From assembly GCA_032027085.1 (NCBI GenBank), contig JAVSMS010000001.1:3449730-3513729 (forward strand): 64,000 bases of DNA. The letters are read 5' to 3'. The DNA comes from Pseudorhodoplanes sp. (GTDB lineage: Bacteria; Pseudomonadota; Alphaproteobacteria; Rhizobiales; Xanthobacteraceae). This document shows positions 19,997 through 30,838 of the stretch, one piece after another. The notes below the pieces were generated by a model that worked only from the letters and a program-made list of their open reading frames with translations, had not been told where the DNA came from and made no database searches. The position numbers and the translations under genes were made by a program. Each line of letters opens with the position of its first letter. Position 1 is the stretch's first letter.

Positions 19997-20815
19997 ATGA
20001 CGATGATCGATCCGACCGCCCGCGTCGCCGACGGCGCGGTCATCGCGAAAGATGTTTTCGTCGGCCCCTATTGCGTCATCGGCCCCGATGTGTCGATCGC
20101 CGAAGGCTGCCGGCTGACGGCACATGTGCATGTGACGGGGCATACGAGCATCGGCCCACGCACTAGGATCGCTCCCTTCGCGTCGCTCGGCACGCCGCCG
20201 CAATCGGCGCGCTACCGCGGCGGGCCGACGCGGCTCGTCATCGGCGCCGATTGCGACATCCGGGAACACGTGACGATGAATACGGGCACCGAAGACGATC
20301 GCGGCGTGACCGAAGTCGGCGACAAATGCTTCCTGATGGTCAACACGCATGTGGGGCATGATTGCAAGGTCGGCAACAACGTGATCATGGCCAACAATGC
20401 CGTGCTCGGCGGCCATGTGCTGGTCGAGGATTTCGTCTTCATCGGCGGCAATTCGGCGATCCATCAATTCGTGCGCATCGGCGAAAGTGTGATGATCTCC
20501 GGTGTGGCGGGCGTCGCCGCCGACATCATTCCCTTCGGATTCGCCATCGGACAGCGCGCCGTGCTGGACGGGCTGAATGTCGTCGGTCTGCGCCGGCGCG
20601 GTGTGTCCCGCACCGACATCCACAATCTGCGTCAGGCCTATCGCGCGCTCTTTCATGTGCGCGGCGTTTTCAAGGAGCGCGTGGAGGCAGTGTCGCGCGC
20701 CTTCGGAGAAGATCCGCTGGTGGCGAAAGTGCTTCAGTTCATTCGTGACGGCGGATCGCGTCCGTTGATGAAGCCGGACAGCGCCGGCCTCGAAAGCGAA
20801 CCGGCCACCGTCTGA
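19997..20815 (+). CDS. lpxA: UDP-N-acetylglucosamine acyltransferase
   Basis: First lipid A step: adds 3-hydroxyacyl from ACP to UDP-GlcNAc. 272 residues from ATG 19997 (MTMIDPTARV; the ATG at 20003 is also possible). It is a hexapeptide-repeat beta-helix followed by a C-terminal helical bundle (GLRRRGVSRTDIHNLRQAYR). The catalytic histidine is His121 in VNTHVGHDC, equivalent to His125 in E. coli. The stop shares one base with the lpxI start. Confidence 0.96.
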   Translation: MTMIDPTARVADGAVIAKDVFVGPYCVIGPDVSIAEGCRLTAHVHVTGHTSIGPRTRIAPFASLGTPPQSARYRGGPTRLVIGADCDIREHVTMNTGTEDDRGVTEVGDKCFLMVNTHVGHDCKVGNNVIMANNAVLGGHVLVEDFVFIGGNSAIHQFVRIGESVMISGVAGVAADIIPFGFAIGQRAVLDGLNVVGLRRRGVSRTDIHNLRQAYRALFHVRGVFKERVEAVSRAFGEDPLVAKVLQFIRDGGSRPLMKPDSAGLESEPATV

Positions 20816-21672
20816 TGAGCGCGGCCGCCGCGACCGAGACCGGGACCGTCGCCATCATTTGCGGCGGCGGCACCTTTCCGCAGACGGTGGCGGAAGCGGT
20901 GATGCGGCAGGGGCGGCGGGCCGTGCTATTTCCCCTGCGCGGTTTTGCTGACGCCGACGTGGTCGAGCGCTTTCCGCATCACTGGATGAAGATCGGCCAG
21001 GTCGGCTGGTTTCTGAAGACGGCGCGCAGCGAGGGCGTGCGCGATGTGATCATGATCGGTTCGCTGGTGCGGCCGGCGATTTCGCAGCTTGCGCTGGACT
21101 GGCAGACCCTGCTGGTGCTGCCGCGTGTGATCCGCGCCTATTATGGCGGTGACGATCATCTGCTGTCCGGCGTGGCGCGGATTTTCGAGCATCATGGCTT
21201 TCGCCTTCTGGGCGCGCATGAAGTGGCGCCGGACATTCTGGTGCCGGAAGGCGCGCTGGGGGCGCGCAAGCCCGATGACACCGACAATGCCGATATCGGG
21301 CGCGGCTTGGCGCTGTTGCATGCGATCGGGCCGTTTGACGTTGGACAAGCGGTTGTTATTGCGAACAATCATGTGCTGGCGCTGGAAGCCGCAGAAGGCA
21401 CCGATCGCATGCTGGAACGCGTCGCCGAACTCCGGCGCAGCGGGCGTATTCGCAAGCAGAAGGGCGGCGTGCTGGTGAAGGCGCCCAAGCCCGGCCAGGA
21501 CCGCCGCTTCGATCTGCCCTCGATCGGGCCGCGCACTATCGCAGGCGCTGCGCAGGCAGGACTCTCGGGGATTGCGGTAATCGCGGGCGGCACCATCGTC
21601 GCCGAGCCGCAGGCGTTGATCGATGCCGCCGACAAGGCCGGCCTGTTCGTGGTCGGGATGCGGGACACATGA
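20815..21672 (+). CDS. lpxI: UDP-2,3-diacylglucosamine diphosphatase LpxI
   Basis: Cleaves UDP-2,3-diacylglucosamine to lipid X and UMP, the role played by the unrelated LpxH in E. coli. 285 residues of the former DUF1009 family. Visible family features are VAIICGGGTFPQTVAEA near the N terminus, IGSLVRPAISQL, the GGDDHLLSG stretch and the C-terminal GIAVIAGGTIVAEPQALIDA. Its place between lpxA and lpxB, with start and stop overlaps on both sides, supports this. The use of LpxI in place of LpxH is normal in alphaproteobacteria. Confidence 0.93.
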   Translation: MSAAAATETGTVAIICGGGTFPQTVAEAVMRQGRRAVLFPLRGFADADVVERFPHHWMKIGQVGWFLKTARSEGVRDVIMIGSLVRPAISQLALDWQTLLVLPRVIRAYYGGDDHLLSGVARIFEHHGFRLLGAHEVAPDILVPEGALGARKPDDTDNADIGRGLALLHAIGPFDVGQAVVIANNHVLALEAAEGTDRMLERVAELRRSGRIRKQKGGVLVKAPKPGQDRRFDLPSIGPRTIAGAAQAGLSGIAVIAGGTIVAEPQALIDAADKAGLFVVGMRDT

Positions 21673-22835
21673 AGGTCTTTCTGGTCGCGGGCGAGGAATC
21701 CGGCGACCGCCTCGGCGCGGCGCTGATGCGCTCGCTGAAGGCGAAAGAGCCTGGCATCGTGTTCCGCGGAGTGGGGGGCTTCGACATGGCGGCGGAAGGC
21801 TTGCCGTCGCTGTTCCGCATTGACGATCTCGCCATTGTGGGCCTCGCCACCATTCCGCAGCGGCTGCCGAAAATCCTGAGCCGGATTCGCCAGACTGCGC
21901 GGGCGGCAGTGAGCGAAAAGCCGGACGTGGTGGTGATCATCGACGCGCCGGATTTCACCCACCGCGTGGCACGGCGCATCCGCAAATATGCGCCGCAGAT
22001 CCCGATCGTGGACTACGTCTCGCCCTCGGTCTGGGCCTGGCGGCCGCGGCGGGCGCGCGTGATGCGGCGCTATATCGATCACGTGCTGGCCTTGCTGCCG
22101 TTCGAGCCGGAAGTGCACCGCAAGCTCGGCGGGCCGCTCTGCACCTATGTCGGTCATCCGCTGGTGGAGCAGGCAGGCGATCTGCGGCCGGATGCGCAGG
22201 AGACAGCGCGGCGCACCGCCGATCCGCCGGTGCTCCTGGTTCTGCCGGGCAGCCGGCGCGGGGAGATCAAGCGGCTGATCGAGCCGTTCCGCCGCACCGT
22301 GGAGCTGATTGCGAAAAAGGTCTGGCCGCTCGACATCGTCATTCCAACGACAGCGCATCTTGCTGACGTGGTCACCCGGGAAACTGCGCATTGGCCGATA
22401 CGGCCCCGTATTGTAGTGAAGCGGGAGGACCGCCACGCCGCCTTCCGTACGGCACGGGCAGCCCTGGCCAAGTCCGGCACGGTAACGCTGGAGCTCGCGG
22501 TGTCCGGAGTGCCGATGGTGACCGCCTACAAGGTGTCCGGCCTCGAGGCGGCGATCGCGCGGCGCCTGATCAAGGTTCCTTCGGTGATCCTTGCCAATCT
22601 GGTGCTGGCGGAGAACGTGGTTCCTGAATTCATCCAGCAGGATTGCCGGCCAGAGACGCTCGCCGCCGCCCTGCAGCCGCTCTTATCTGATACGCCGGAA
22701 CGGCGGCGCCAGACCGACGCCTTTGCCCGGCTCGATGCCATCCTTGAGATCGGCACGGCCGCGCCGGCCGGTAAGGCCGCTGACATCGTCCTCGATCTCG
22801 CCCGGGCACCGTCGCAGGTCGGTTACAGACGGTGA
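21669..22835 (+). CDS. lpxB: Lipid-A-disaccharide synthase
   Basis: Glycosyltransferase (GT19) condensing lipid X with UDP-2,3-diacylglucosamine at the inner face of the inner membrane. 388 residues. N-terminal AGEESGDRLGAALM, VVIIDAPDFTHRVARRIR, then SPSVWAWRPRRAR and the C-terminal GTVTLELAVSGVPMVTAYKVS (nucleotide-sugar binding) are all present. It overlaps the lpxI stop by four bases (ATGA). It closes the lipid A block. The 122-bp gap that follows holds no recognisable gene. Confidence 0.96.
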   Translation: MKVFLVAGEESGDRLGAALMRSLKAKEPGIVFRGVGGFDMAAEGLPSLFRIDDLAIVGLATIPQRLPKILSRIRQTARAAVSEKPDVVVIIDAPDFTHRVARRIRKYAPQIPIVDYVSPSVWAWRPRRARVMRRYIDHVLALLPFEPEVHRKLGGPLCTYVGHPLVEQAGDLRPDAQETARRTADPPVLLVLPGSRRGEIKRLIEPFRRTVELIAKKVWPLDIVIPTTAHLADVVTRETAHWPIRPRIVVKREDRHAAFRTARAALAKSGTVTLELAVSGVPMVTAYKVSGLEAAIARRLIKVPSVILANLVLAENVVPEFIQQDCRPETLAAALQPLLSDTPERRRQTDAFARLDAILEIGTAAPAGKAADIVLDLARAPSQVGYRR

Positions 22836-22957
22836 CAATTTGTTTCCAATGACGGCCGTGCATCGCGCCGAAAGGCTGGCATCCCGCGCTGCACCCGTCT
22901 AATTTGCCGCGGGGACGTGCCGGCGGATATTGCCGCGGTCGATGGGTCCGGGATTAG

Positions 22958-23995
22958 ATGCAGAACGGCCATTTTCCAAAAAGAGCTGCAATTACAGGTG
23001 TTTACGGCTACCTTCCGGACTATGTCCTGAGCAATGCCGAACTCGCCCGCATGGTCGATACCTCTGACGCCTGGATCACCGAGCGCACCGGCATCAAGGA
23101 GCGCCGCATCCTGAAGGGCGAGGGGCTCGGCACCTCGCATATGGGGGCGGAGGCCGTGCGAGGGCTCTTGGAGCGGACCGGCACCAAGGCGAGCGAGATC
23201 GACCTTTTGATCTGCGCCACGACGACTCCCGATTTCGTTTTTCCTTCCACCGCCAATCTCATTTGCGACATGGTCGGTGTCGGTCCCATCGGCTCGTTTG
23301 ACGTGCAGGCAGCGTGTTCGGGCTTTATCTACGCCGTCACCATCGCCTCGCAATTCATCGCCACCGGGCAATGCAGGAAGGTGGTGGTGGTCGGCGCCGA
23401 CAAGATGTCCGCGATCATCGATTACACCGACCGCGCCACGTGCGTGATTTTCGGCGATGGCGCCGGCGCGGTGCTGGTTGAGGCGAGCGAGAACGGCGAA
23501 GGCATTATGGACACGCTGATCCGCTCCGACGGCTCCGGCATGATCCATCTGCACCAGAAGGCCGGCGGCAGCCGCCTGCCGCCAAGCGCCGAGACCGTCG
23601 CCAAGCGCCTGCACTACGTGCATCAAGAGGGCGCCGCGGTCTACAAATTCGCCATCGCCAAGATGGCGGAGGTGTCGCAGGAGATCATGTCGCGCAACAA
23701 TCTGCGCGCCGACATGATCGACTGGCTGGTGCCGCATCAGGCCAACAAGCGCATAATTGAATCCACCGCCGAACGCATGGGCCTGCCGATGGATCGCGTG
23801 ATGATGGTGATCCAGAAATACGGCAACACGACCGCCGCGACGATCCCGCTCTGCCTCTGGGACTACGAAGACAAACTGAAAGCCGGCGACCGTCTCGTGC
23901 TCGCCGCCTTTGGCGGCGGCTTCACCTGGGGCGCGGCGTATCTCACCTGGGCGTATGACGGGGCGCGTGCGAACGGAAACGGGAAGGTGCGATAG
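22958..23995 (+). CDS. Beta-ketoacyl-ACP synthase III family protein
   Basis: Thiolase-fold enzyme of the FabH family, 345 residues, condensing an acyl-CoA or acyl-ACP with malonyl-ACP. The catalytic triad is complete: Cys120 in AACSGFIY, His260 in VPHQANKRI and Asn290 in YGNTTAATIP. It is not in the usual alphaproteobacterial plsX-fabH-ihfA setting but alone after lpxB. Features such as RTGIKERRILKGEGLGTSHM, ADKMSAIIDYTDRATC, LPLCLWDYEDKLKAGD-like and AFGGGFTWGA recall Bacteroidetes-type FabH (from memory, no alignment run). A primary fabH is therefore expected elsewhere. The substrate is unknown. Convergent with msrQ. Confidence 0.88.
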   Translation: MQNGHFPKRAAITGVYGYLPDYVLSNAELARMVDTSDAWITERTGIKERRILKGEGLGTSHMGAEAVRGLLERTGTKASEIDLLICATTTPDFVFPSTANLICDMVGVGPIGSFDVQAACSGFIYAVTIASQFIATGQCRKVVVVGADKMSAIIDYTDRATCVIFGDGAGAVLVEASENGEGIMDTLIRSDGSGMIHLHQKAGGSRLPPSAETVAKRLHYVHQEGAAVYKFAIAKMAEVSQEIMSRNNLRADMIDWLVPHQANKRIIESTAERMGLPMDRVMMVIQKYGNTTAATIPLCLWDYEDKLKAGDRLVLAAFGGGFTWGAAYLTWAYDGARANGNGKVR

Positions 23996-24021
23996 AGCGC
24001 CGCGAAGACCGCCGTCGGATA

Positions 24022-24672
24022 TCAGACAGGCAACTTCGCTCGTGTCCGTCGGCGTTTGCGGAACGACATCACCAGCCGGAACAGCAGCAGTCCCGCAATC
24101 AGCGCGACATAAAGTGCCAGTTCCGGCGTCCACGATTTCACCAGCATCACAAAATGCAGGACGGCAGCCGCCGCCACGACATAAACTAGGCGGTGCAGCC
24201 GGTTCCAGGCCGAACCGCCGAGCCGGCGGATCATCGCGTTGTTGGAGGTGATGGCGAGCGGCACCAGCAGGGTAAAGGCCAGCATGCCGACGGTGATGAA
24301 CGGACGTTTGATGATGTCGGCCCAGATCGCGGACCAGGCGAGCCCCTGATCCAGCAGCATGTAGACGCTCAGATGCAAGCAAGCATAGTAGAAGGCGAGC
24401 AGACCGATGGTGCGCCGCCAGCGGATCAGGTTGGGCCCGCCGAGCTGGCGCAACGGCGAGATGGCAAGCCCGATGATCAGAAAGCGCAAGGCCCAAAGAC
24501 CGAGCAGCCGCTCGAGCGTCTTCTGCGGATCGGCGCCGAGCGTGTCGGTGACGCCGAGATAGAAATACCAGACTGCCGGAGTCAGCCCCATTATGTAGAT
24601 GGCGCGACGCACCGGGTCGGTGCCGACGGCCAGACGGGTGAGCGGCGCGGGGATTGCGGCGGATATCGCCAT
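24022..24672 (-). CDS. msrQ: MsrQ, heme-binding membrane subunit of periplasmic Met-sulfoxide reductase
   Basis: Inner-membrane b-type cytochrome passing electrons from the quinone pool or a flavin reductase to MsrP. 216 residues with about six spans. Histidines likely to bind heme are in LLAFYYACLHLSVYM and AWNRLHRLVYVVAAAAVLHF. The tail is strongly basic (FRKRRRTRAKLPV). It follows msrP with a two-base gap on the same strand, so both are made together. The family was formerly named YedZ. Confidence 0.94.
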   Translation of the reverse strand: MAISAAIPAPLTRLAVGTDPVRRAIYIMGLTPAVWYFYLGVTDTLGADPQKTLERLLGLWALRFLIIGLAISPLRQLGGPNLIRWRRTIGLLAFYYACLHLSVYMLLDQGLAWSAIWADIIKRPFITVGMLAFTLLVPLAITSNNAMIRRLGGSAWNRLHRLVYVVAAAAVLHFVMLVKSWTPELALYVALIAGLLLFRLVMSFRKRRRTRAKLPV

Positions 24673-24674
24673 GT

Positions 24675-25625
24675 TCAGTAATTGGCCTTCAGATCAAGGC
24701 CGGCATAGAGCGAGGCGACCTGTTCGCCATAGCCGTTGAACATCAGCGTCTCGCGCCGTTTCACGAACAGGCCGCTCTCGCCGATGCGGCGCTCGGTCGC
24801 CTGACTCCAGCGCGGATGATCGACCTTCGGATTGACGTTCGAATAGAATCCATATTCGCGCGGGTTCTGCAGATTCCACGACGTAGGCGGCTGCTTCTCG
24901 GTGAAGCTGATGCGTACAATCGACTTGATGCTTTTGAAACCGTATTTCCACGGCACTACGAGGCGAATAGGCGCGCCATTCTGATTGGGTAGGGTCTCGC
25001 CATAGAGACCGACCGCAAGAATGGTGAGCGGATGCATGGCCTCGTCCAGCCGCAGGCCTTCGACATAGGGCCAGGGCAGCGGTTGGAAGAATCCGCGCTG
25101 ACCTGGCATTTCCTCCGGGCGCACCAGGGTTTCAAAGGCGACATATTTGGCGCTGCCTTGCGGCTCCACACGCTTGAAAATGTCAGCGAGCGGAATGCCG
25201 ATCCAGGGGATCACCATCGACCAGCCCTCGACACAACGCATGCGATAGATGCGCTCTTCCAGTGCGGCGTTCCTGATCAGGTCGTCAAAATCATAGTCGG
25301 CGGGCTTGCCGACCAGTCCGTCGATTTTCACCGTCCAGGGCTTGGTCGTCAGCGTATGCGCGTTGCGCGCCGGATCATCCTTGTCGGCACCAAACTCGTA
25401 GAAATTGTTGTAGGCAGTGACGTCCTTGCGCGGCGTGAGCGGCTCCGTGGCGGACAGGGGGCTTTTGGAGAATTGTAGCGGCGCGGCCACTGCCGACGTC
25501 CACGGCATCATCGTGCCGACCAGCCCGGCCGAAACCGCACCAGCCACGAATTCGCGGCGCCGCAGATAGATGGCGCGCGGCGTGATTTCGGAAGGCGCAA
25601 TGTCGGGGGTGAAGCGCTTGCCCAT
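24675..25625 (-). CDS. msrP: MsrP, molybdenum-dependent protein-methionine-sulfoxide reductase catalytic subunit
   Basis: Periplasmic molybdoenzyme repairing oxidised methionines in envelope proteins. 316 residues. A Tat signal is visible at the N terminus ([17 protein letters not shown], twin arginines at 22-24, then AVAAP). The molybdenum-ligating cysteine is Cys131 in [15 protein letters not shown]. The C-terminal part ([20 protein letters not shown]) is typical. TGAGGATCG precedes the ATG. moaC and moeA, needed for its cofactor, are also in this window. The 258-bp region upstream (25626-25883) carries the gltA terminator and presumably the msrPQ promoter. Confidence 0.95.
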   Translation of the reverse strand: MGKRFTPDIAPSEITPRAIYLRRREFVAGAVSAGLVGTMMPWTSAVAAPLQFSKSPLSATEPLTPRKDVTAYNNFYEFGADKDDPARNAHTLTTKPWTVKIDGLVGKPADYDFDDLIRNAALEERIYRMRCVEGWSMVIPWIGIPLADIFKRVEPQGSAKYVAFETLVRPEEMPGQRGFFQPLPWPYVEGLRLDEAMHPLTILAVGLYGETLPNQNGAPIRLVVPWKYGFKSIKSIVRISFTEKQPPTSWNLQNPREYGFYSNVNPKVDHPRWSQATERRIGESGLFVKRRETLMFNGYGEQVASLYAGLDLKANY

Positions 25626-25835
25626 CGATCCTCACAAATGTCGTTCGCCTTAGGCCGAACAGCGGCGAGCCGGCAAAATTCCCGAACGTTAATGTCGGAG
25701 TTTGCCCGCTCCCCGTCCAGTCATTCGCTGGTGAGGACAACAATGTTACGCGCACACGCGTTCGTGAACGGACGCGACAGCTGCGACAAAAAGGCCGGTG
25801 CTCGGATAGTTCCGGCCTAGGCAAAACGATAATGA

Positions 25836-25861
25836 CCGAACGCGGTAACCTCCGCGTTCGG
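25836..25861 (-). terminator. Terminator hairpin after gltA
   Basis: A perfect 10-bp stem CCGAACGCGG/CCGCGTTCGG (25836-25845 with 25852-25861) with a six-base loop lies 23 bases past the gltA stop on the minus strand. The bases that follow on that strand are moderately T-rich (TCATTATCGTTTTG). A terminator for gltA is likely, though the T tract is broken. Confidence 0.55.
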
Positions 25862-25883
25862 CGTCAGCCGGCCTGACAAATCT

Positions 25884-27197
<1,314 letters not shown>

Positions 27198-27410
27198 GAA
27201 AATTTCCTCTGTGAGCGGGCAGACCTCATGACCCCGTCTGGTCGGGGCCGGGTGTCGGCCGCAAGCCCCGGAAACTTGCGGCGGGTGAGGTCTGTTGCCG
27301 ATTGGCCTAGCCCATCCCATTCCGTGCTGCAAGATGCGGCAGGCGCGACCGGGGACCCCGACGAAAGGATGAAAATCGGGGGATGCCGGCGGGTTCACCG
27401 CGAGCCTGGA

Positions 27411-28832
27411 TCAGGCCGCCTGATCCCTCAGACGCGCCAGGGTCTCGTCCTTCCCGAGAACCTCGAGCACCTCAAAAATGCCCGGCGAGGTGGTCCGGCC
27501 GGTCAGCGCGGCGCGCAATGGCTGGGCGACCGAGCCGAGCTTCACACCCGCGGCGTCCGCCACCGCCCGCACATCGAGCTCGGTCGAAGCCGCGCTCCAC
27601 GTCGTGTTGGCTGACAGCTTCTCCACAAGCTGCGCAAGTAATTTGCGGGCATCGGGCGTGAGCAGGGCCTGCGCCTTGTCGTCGATCTGCAACGGGCGCT
27701 CGGCCCAGATGAAGCGCGTACCCTCGAACAACTCGATCAGCGTCTTGGCACGCTCCTTCAGCCCCGGCATGGCCTTCAGAAGCCTGGCCCGCAAGGCCGG
27801 CGTCATCTTCGCGGCCAGATCTGCGCCGCCGGCGATATGGGGCAGGGCCTGCTCCAGCGCCGCCAGCAAATCCGTATCGGCGCTCGCACGCATATAATGG
27901 CCGTTGAGATTTTCCAGTTTCGCGAAGTCAAATCGCGCCGGGGAGCGACCGATCTGCGGCAGGTCGAACGCAGCCACCATTTCCTCGGTTGAAAAAATTT
28001 CCTGGTCGCCGTGGCTCCAGCCGAGTCGCACCAGATAATTGCGCAAGGCCGCCGGCAAGTAACCCATCGCCCGATAGGCATCGACGCCGAGCGCGCCATG
28101 CCGCTTGGAGAGCTTCGAGCCATCCGGCCCGTGGATGAGCGGGATATGTGCCATGACCGGCACATCCCAACCCAGCGCCTCGTAGATCTGTTTCTGGCGC
28201 GCGCCGTTGGTCAGGTGGTCGTCGCCGCGGATGATATGCGTCACGCCCATGTCGTGATCGTCGACCACGACCGCGAGCATGTAGGTCGGGGTCCCATCGG
28301 AACGCAGCAGCACCAGATCGTCGAGATTTTCGTTCTGCCAGACCACGCGGCCCTGGACCTGATCCTCGACTACGGTCTCGCCGGTCAATGGCGCCTTGAG
28401 CCGGATCGCCGGTTTCGCGCCAGGCGGCGCCTCGCGCGGATCGCGGTCGCGCCAGAGGCCGTTGTAAAGGCGGGTCTTACCTTCGCTCCGCGCCTTCTCG
28501 CGCATCTCCTCGAGTTCCTGCGGCGTGGCAAAACAGCGATAGGCCTGCCCGCGCGCCAGCAATTCCTCGACCACCTCGCGATGCCGTGCCGCGCGGGAGA
28601 ATTGATAAATGACGTCGTCATCCCAGGTAATGCCGAGCCAGGACAGGCCGTCGAGAATGGCGTCGATCGCCGCCTGGGTGGATCGCTCGCGGTCGGTATC
28701 CTCGATCCGCAGCAGCATCTTGCCGCCGCGTCCGCGGGCGTAGAGCCAGTTGAACAAAGCCGTACGTGCGCCGCCGATGTGAAGAAACCCGGTCGGGGAC
28801 GGCGCGAAACGGGTAACGACGGTTTCAGTCAT
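27411..28832 (-). CDS. gltX: Glutamate--tRNA ligase
   Basis: Class I synthetase charging tRNA-Glu. 473 residues. The HIGH motif is HIGG at 18-21 ([18 protein letters not shown]). The KMSKS motif is KLSKRHG near residue 240. The C-terminal anticodon-binding domain is all-helical. It stands divergent to glnS across 247 bases. Alphaproteobacteria often have two gltX copies, one able to misacylate tRNA-Gln. With GlnRS next door this one is likely discriminating, but that is inference. Confidence 0.96.
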   Translation of the reverse strand: MTETVVTRFAPSPTGFLHIGGARTALFNWLYARGRGGKMLLRIEDTDRERSTQAAIDAILDGLSWLGITWDDDVIYQFSRAARHREVVEELLARGQAYRCFATPQELEEMREKARSEGKTRLYNGLWRDRDPREAPPGAKPAIRLKAPLTGETVVEDQVQGRVVWQNENLDDLVLLRSDGTPTYMLAVVVDDHDMGVTHIIRGDDHLTNGARQKQIYEALGWDVPVMAHIPLIHGPDGSKLSKRHGALGVDAYRAMGYLPAALRNYLVRLGWSHGDQEIFSTEEMVAAFDLPQIGRSPARFDFAKLENLNGHYMRASADTDLLAALEQALPHIAGGADLAAKMTPALRARLLKAMPGLKERAKTLIELFEGTRFIWAERPLQIDDKAQALLTPDARKLLAQLVEKLSANTTWSAASTELDVRAVADAAGVKLGSVAQPLRAALTGRTTSPGIFEVLEVLGKDETLARLRDQAA

Positions 28833-29079
28833 GGCAAGAGCGGCGGCGTCCCAATCGAAAGCCGCGTCCCTGTAGCACAGCTACAGGTCAGGGCAATGTG
28901 AAGGCGTGCCGCCGCAGGTGCTCGTAGGGTTTCCCGACGGTAAACGGCGGTTCCGTCCCCCGCTTCGGCGCGGAGTCGCCGGCCTTGGCGGATCGGCACG
29001 AAACTGGCAGATAGGCCGCGCATCGGGCCGCGCAACGGATGGCGGCGCGGCGCATAGACGACAGACAGGATCATTCAGA

Positions 29080-30759
29080 ATGACGGCAGCCGAACCGGCC
29101 ACGACGGAAGCAGGGCGCGATTTCATCCGCGACATCGTGCAGGCCGACCTTGCATCCGGGCGCCACAAACAGGTCGTCACCCGCTTCCCGCCGGAGCCGA
29201 ACGGCTATCTGCATGTCGGCCATGCCAAGTCGATCTGCCTGAATTTCGGCATCGCGGAGGAGTTCGGCGGGCGCTGCCATCTGCGCTTCGACGACACCAA
29301 TCCGACCAAGGAGGAACAGGAATATATCGATGCCATCGAGCGCGACGTGCGCTGGCTCGGCTTCGACTGGGGGGCGCATCTCTACCACGCCTCCGACTAT
29401 TTCGAGCGGCTCTACGGCTGGGCCGAGGACCTCATCCGCGCCGGCAAGGCCTATGTCGACGACCAGACGCAGGAAGAGATGCGCGCCAATCGCGGCACGC
29501 TCACCGAGCCTGGAAAGAACAGTCCGTTCCGGGATCGCAGCGTCGAGGAAAATCTTGATCTGTTTCGCCGCATGCGGGCGGGCGAATTCCCGAATGGCGC
29601 GCGGGTGCTGCGCGCCAAGATCGATATGGTGTCGGGCAACATCAACCTGCGCGACCCGGTGCTCTATCGCATCCTGCACGCCACCCATCCGCGCACCGGT
29701 GACACGTGGAAAATCTATCCGAGCTACGACTACGCGCACGGACAATCGGACGCGATCGAAGGCATCACCCATTCGATCTGCACGCTGGAATTCGAGGATC
29801 ACCGTCCGCTCTACGACTGGTTTATCGAAAATCTTCCGGTGCCGTCGCGGCCGCGCCAGTACGAATTCGCTCGGCTCAACCTGACTTACACGGTGCTGTC
29901 CAAGCGCGTGCTGAACGCGCTGGTGAAGGGCGGACACGTGTCGGGCTGGGACGATCCGCGCATGCCGACGCTGGCCGGCATTCGCCGCCGCGGCGTGCCG
30001 CCCTCGGCGCTACGCGATTTCATCAAGCGCATCGGCGTCGCCAAGGCGAACAGCCTCGTCGATCTCGGCATGCTGGAATTTTCCATCCGCGAGGTTCTCA
30101 ACAAGACCGCGCAGCGTCGGATGGCGGTGCTGCGGCCGCTGAAGGTGGTCATCGAGAATTATCCGGAGGGGCAGAGCGAAGAGCTCGAGGCCGTCAATCA
30201 TCCCGACGATCCGGCCGTGGGCACGCGGCGCCTGCGTTTCGGCCGCGAGATCTATATCGAGCAGGACGACTTCATGGAGAACCCGCCGAAGAAGTTCTTC
30301 CGCCTGTCGCCCGGCAGCGAGGTGCGGCTGCGCTACGCCTATTTCATCACCTGCCGCGAGGTGGTGAAGGACGCCGCCGGCAATGTGGTCGAGCTGCGCT
30401 GCACCTACGATCCGGCAACCAAGGGCGGAAACGCGCCGGACGGCCGCAAGGTGAAGGCGACGATCCATTGGGTCTCGGCCAAGGACGCCGTGCCCGCGGA
30501 AGTGCGGCTCTATAATCCGCTCTTTATAAAGCCGGAGCCGGATGCGGCGAATTTCGTCAACGATCTCAACCCGAATTCGCTGGAAGTGCTGAGCGATGCG
30601 CGGGTCGAGCCCGCCCTGGCGCAGGGCAATTCACCCGAGCCAGTGCAGTTCGAGCGGCAGGGCTATTTCTGCCTCGATCCGGATTCCCGGCCTGGACGCC
30701 CGGTTTTCAACCGCACCGTCGGCCTGCGCGACAGTTGGGCCAAGGTGCAAGGCACCTGA
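29080..30759 (+). CDS. glnS: Glutamine--tRNA ligase
   Basis: Class I synthetase charging tRNA-Gln directly. 559 residues from ATG 29080 ([20 protein letters not shown]); the open frame goes back to 28906 but with no homology. The HIGH motif is HVGH at 45-48 ([15 protein letters not shown]); the KMSKS region is VLSKR near 272-276. The two C-terminal beta-barrels typical of GlnRS are present ([41 protein letters not shown]). Most alphaproteobacteria make Gln-tRNA through GatCAB, so a GlnRS is a trait of only some lineages. Confidence 0.96.
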   Translation: MTAAEPATTEAGRDFIRDIVQADLASGRHKQVVTRFPPEPNGYLHVGHAKSICLNFGIAEEFGGRCHLRFDDTNPTKEEQEYIDAIERDVRWLGFDWGAHLYHASDYFERLYGWAEDLIRAGKAYVDDQTQEEMRANRGTLTEPGKNSPFRDRSVEENLDLFRRMRAGEFPNGARVLRAKIDMVSGNINLRDPVLYRILHATHPRTGDTWKIYPSYDYAHGQSDAIEGITHSICTLEFEDHRPLYDWFIENLPVPSRPRQYEFARLNLTYTVLSKRVLNALVKGGHVSGWDDPRMPTLAGIRRRGVPPSALRDFIKRIGVAKANSLVDLGMLEFSIREVLNKTAQRRMAVLRPLKVVIENYPEGQSEELEAVNHPDDPAVGTRRLRFGREIYIEQDDFMENPPKKFFRLSPGSEVRLRYAYFITCREVVKDAAGNVVELRCTYDPATKGGNAPDGRKVKATIHWVSAKDAVPAEVRLYNPLFIKPEPDAANFVNDLNPNSLEVLSDARVEPALAQGNSPEPVQFERQGYFCLDPDSRPGRPVFNRTVGLRDSWAKVQGT

Positions 30760-30838
30760 CCTGCAACTTGCGGCTGTTCCCGCGGCCGCGCGCATGTCAC
30801 AATGACGGTGGGCAGCATGCGCGGAACGGGGCCGCGCC

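Noticed and set aside
25755-25775. GCGTTCGTGAACGGACGC palindrome as a LexA box upstream of msrP
   Set aside because: GTTC and GAAC are arranged as a close palindrome, not as GTTC-N7-GTTC, so it does not fit the LexA consensus of this class.
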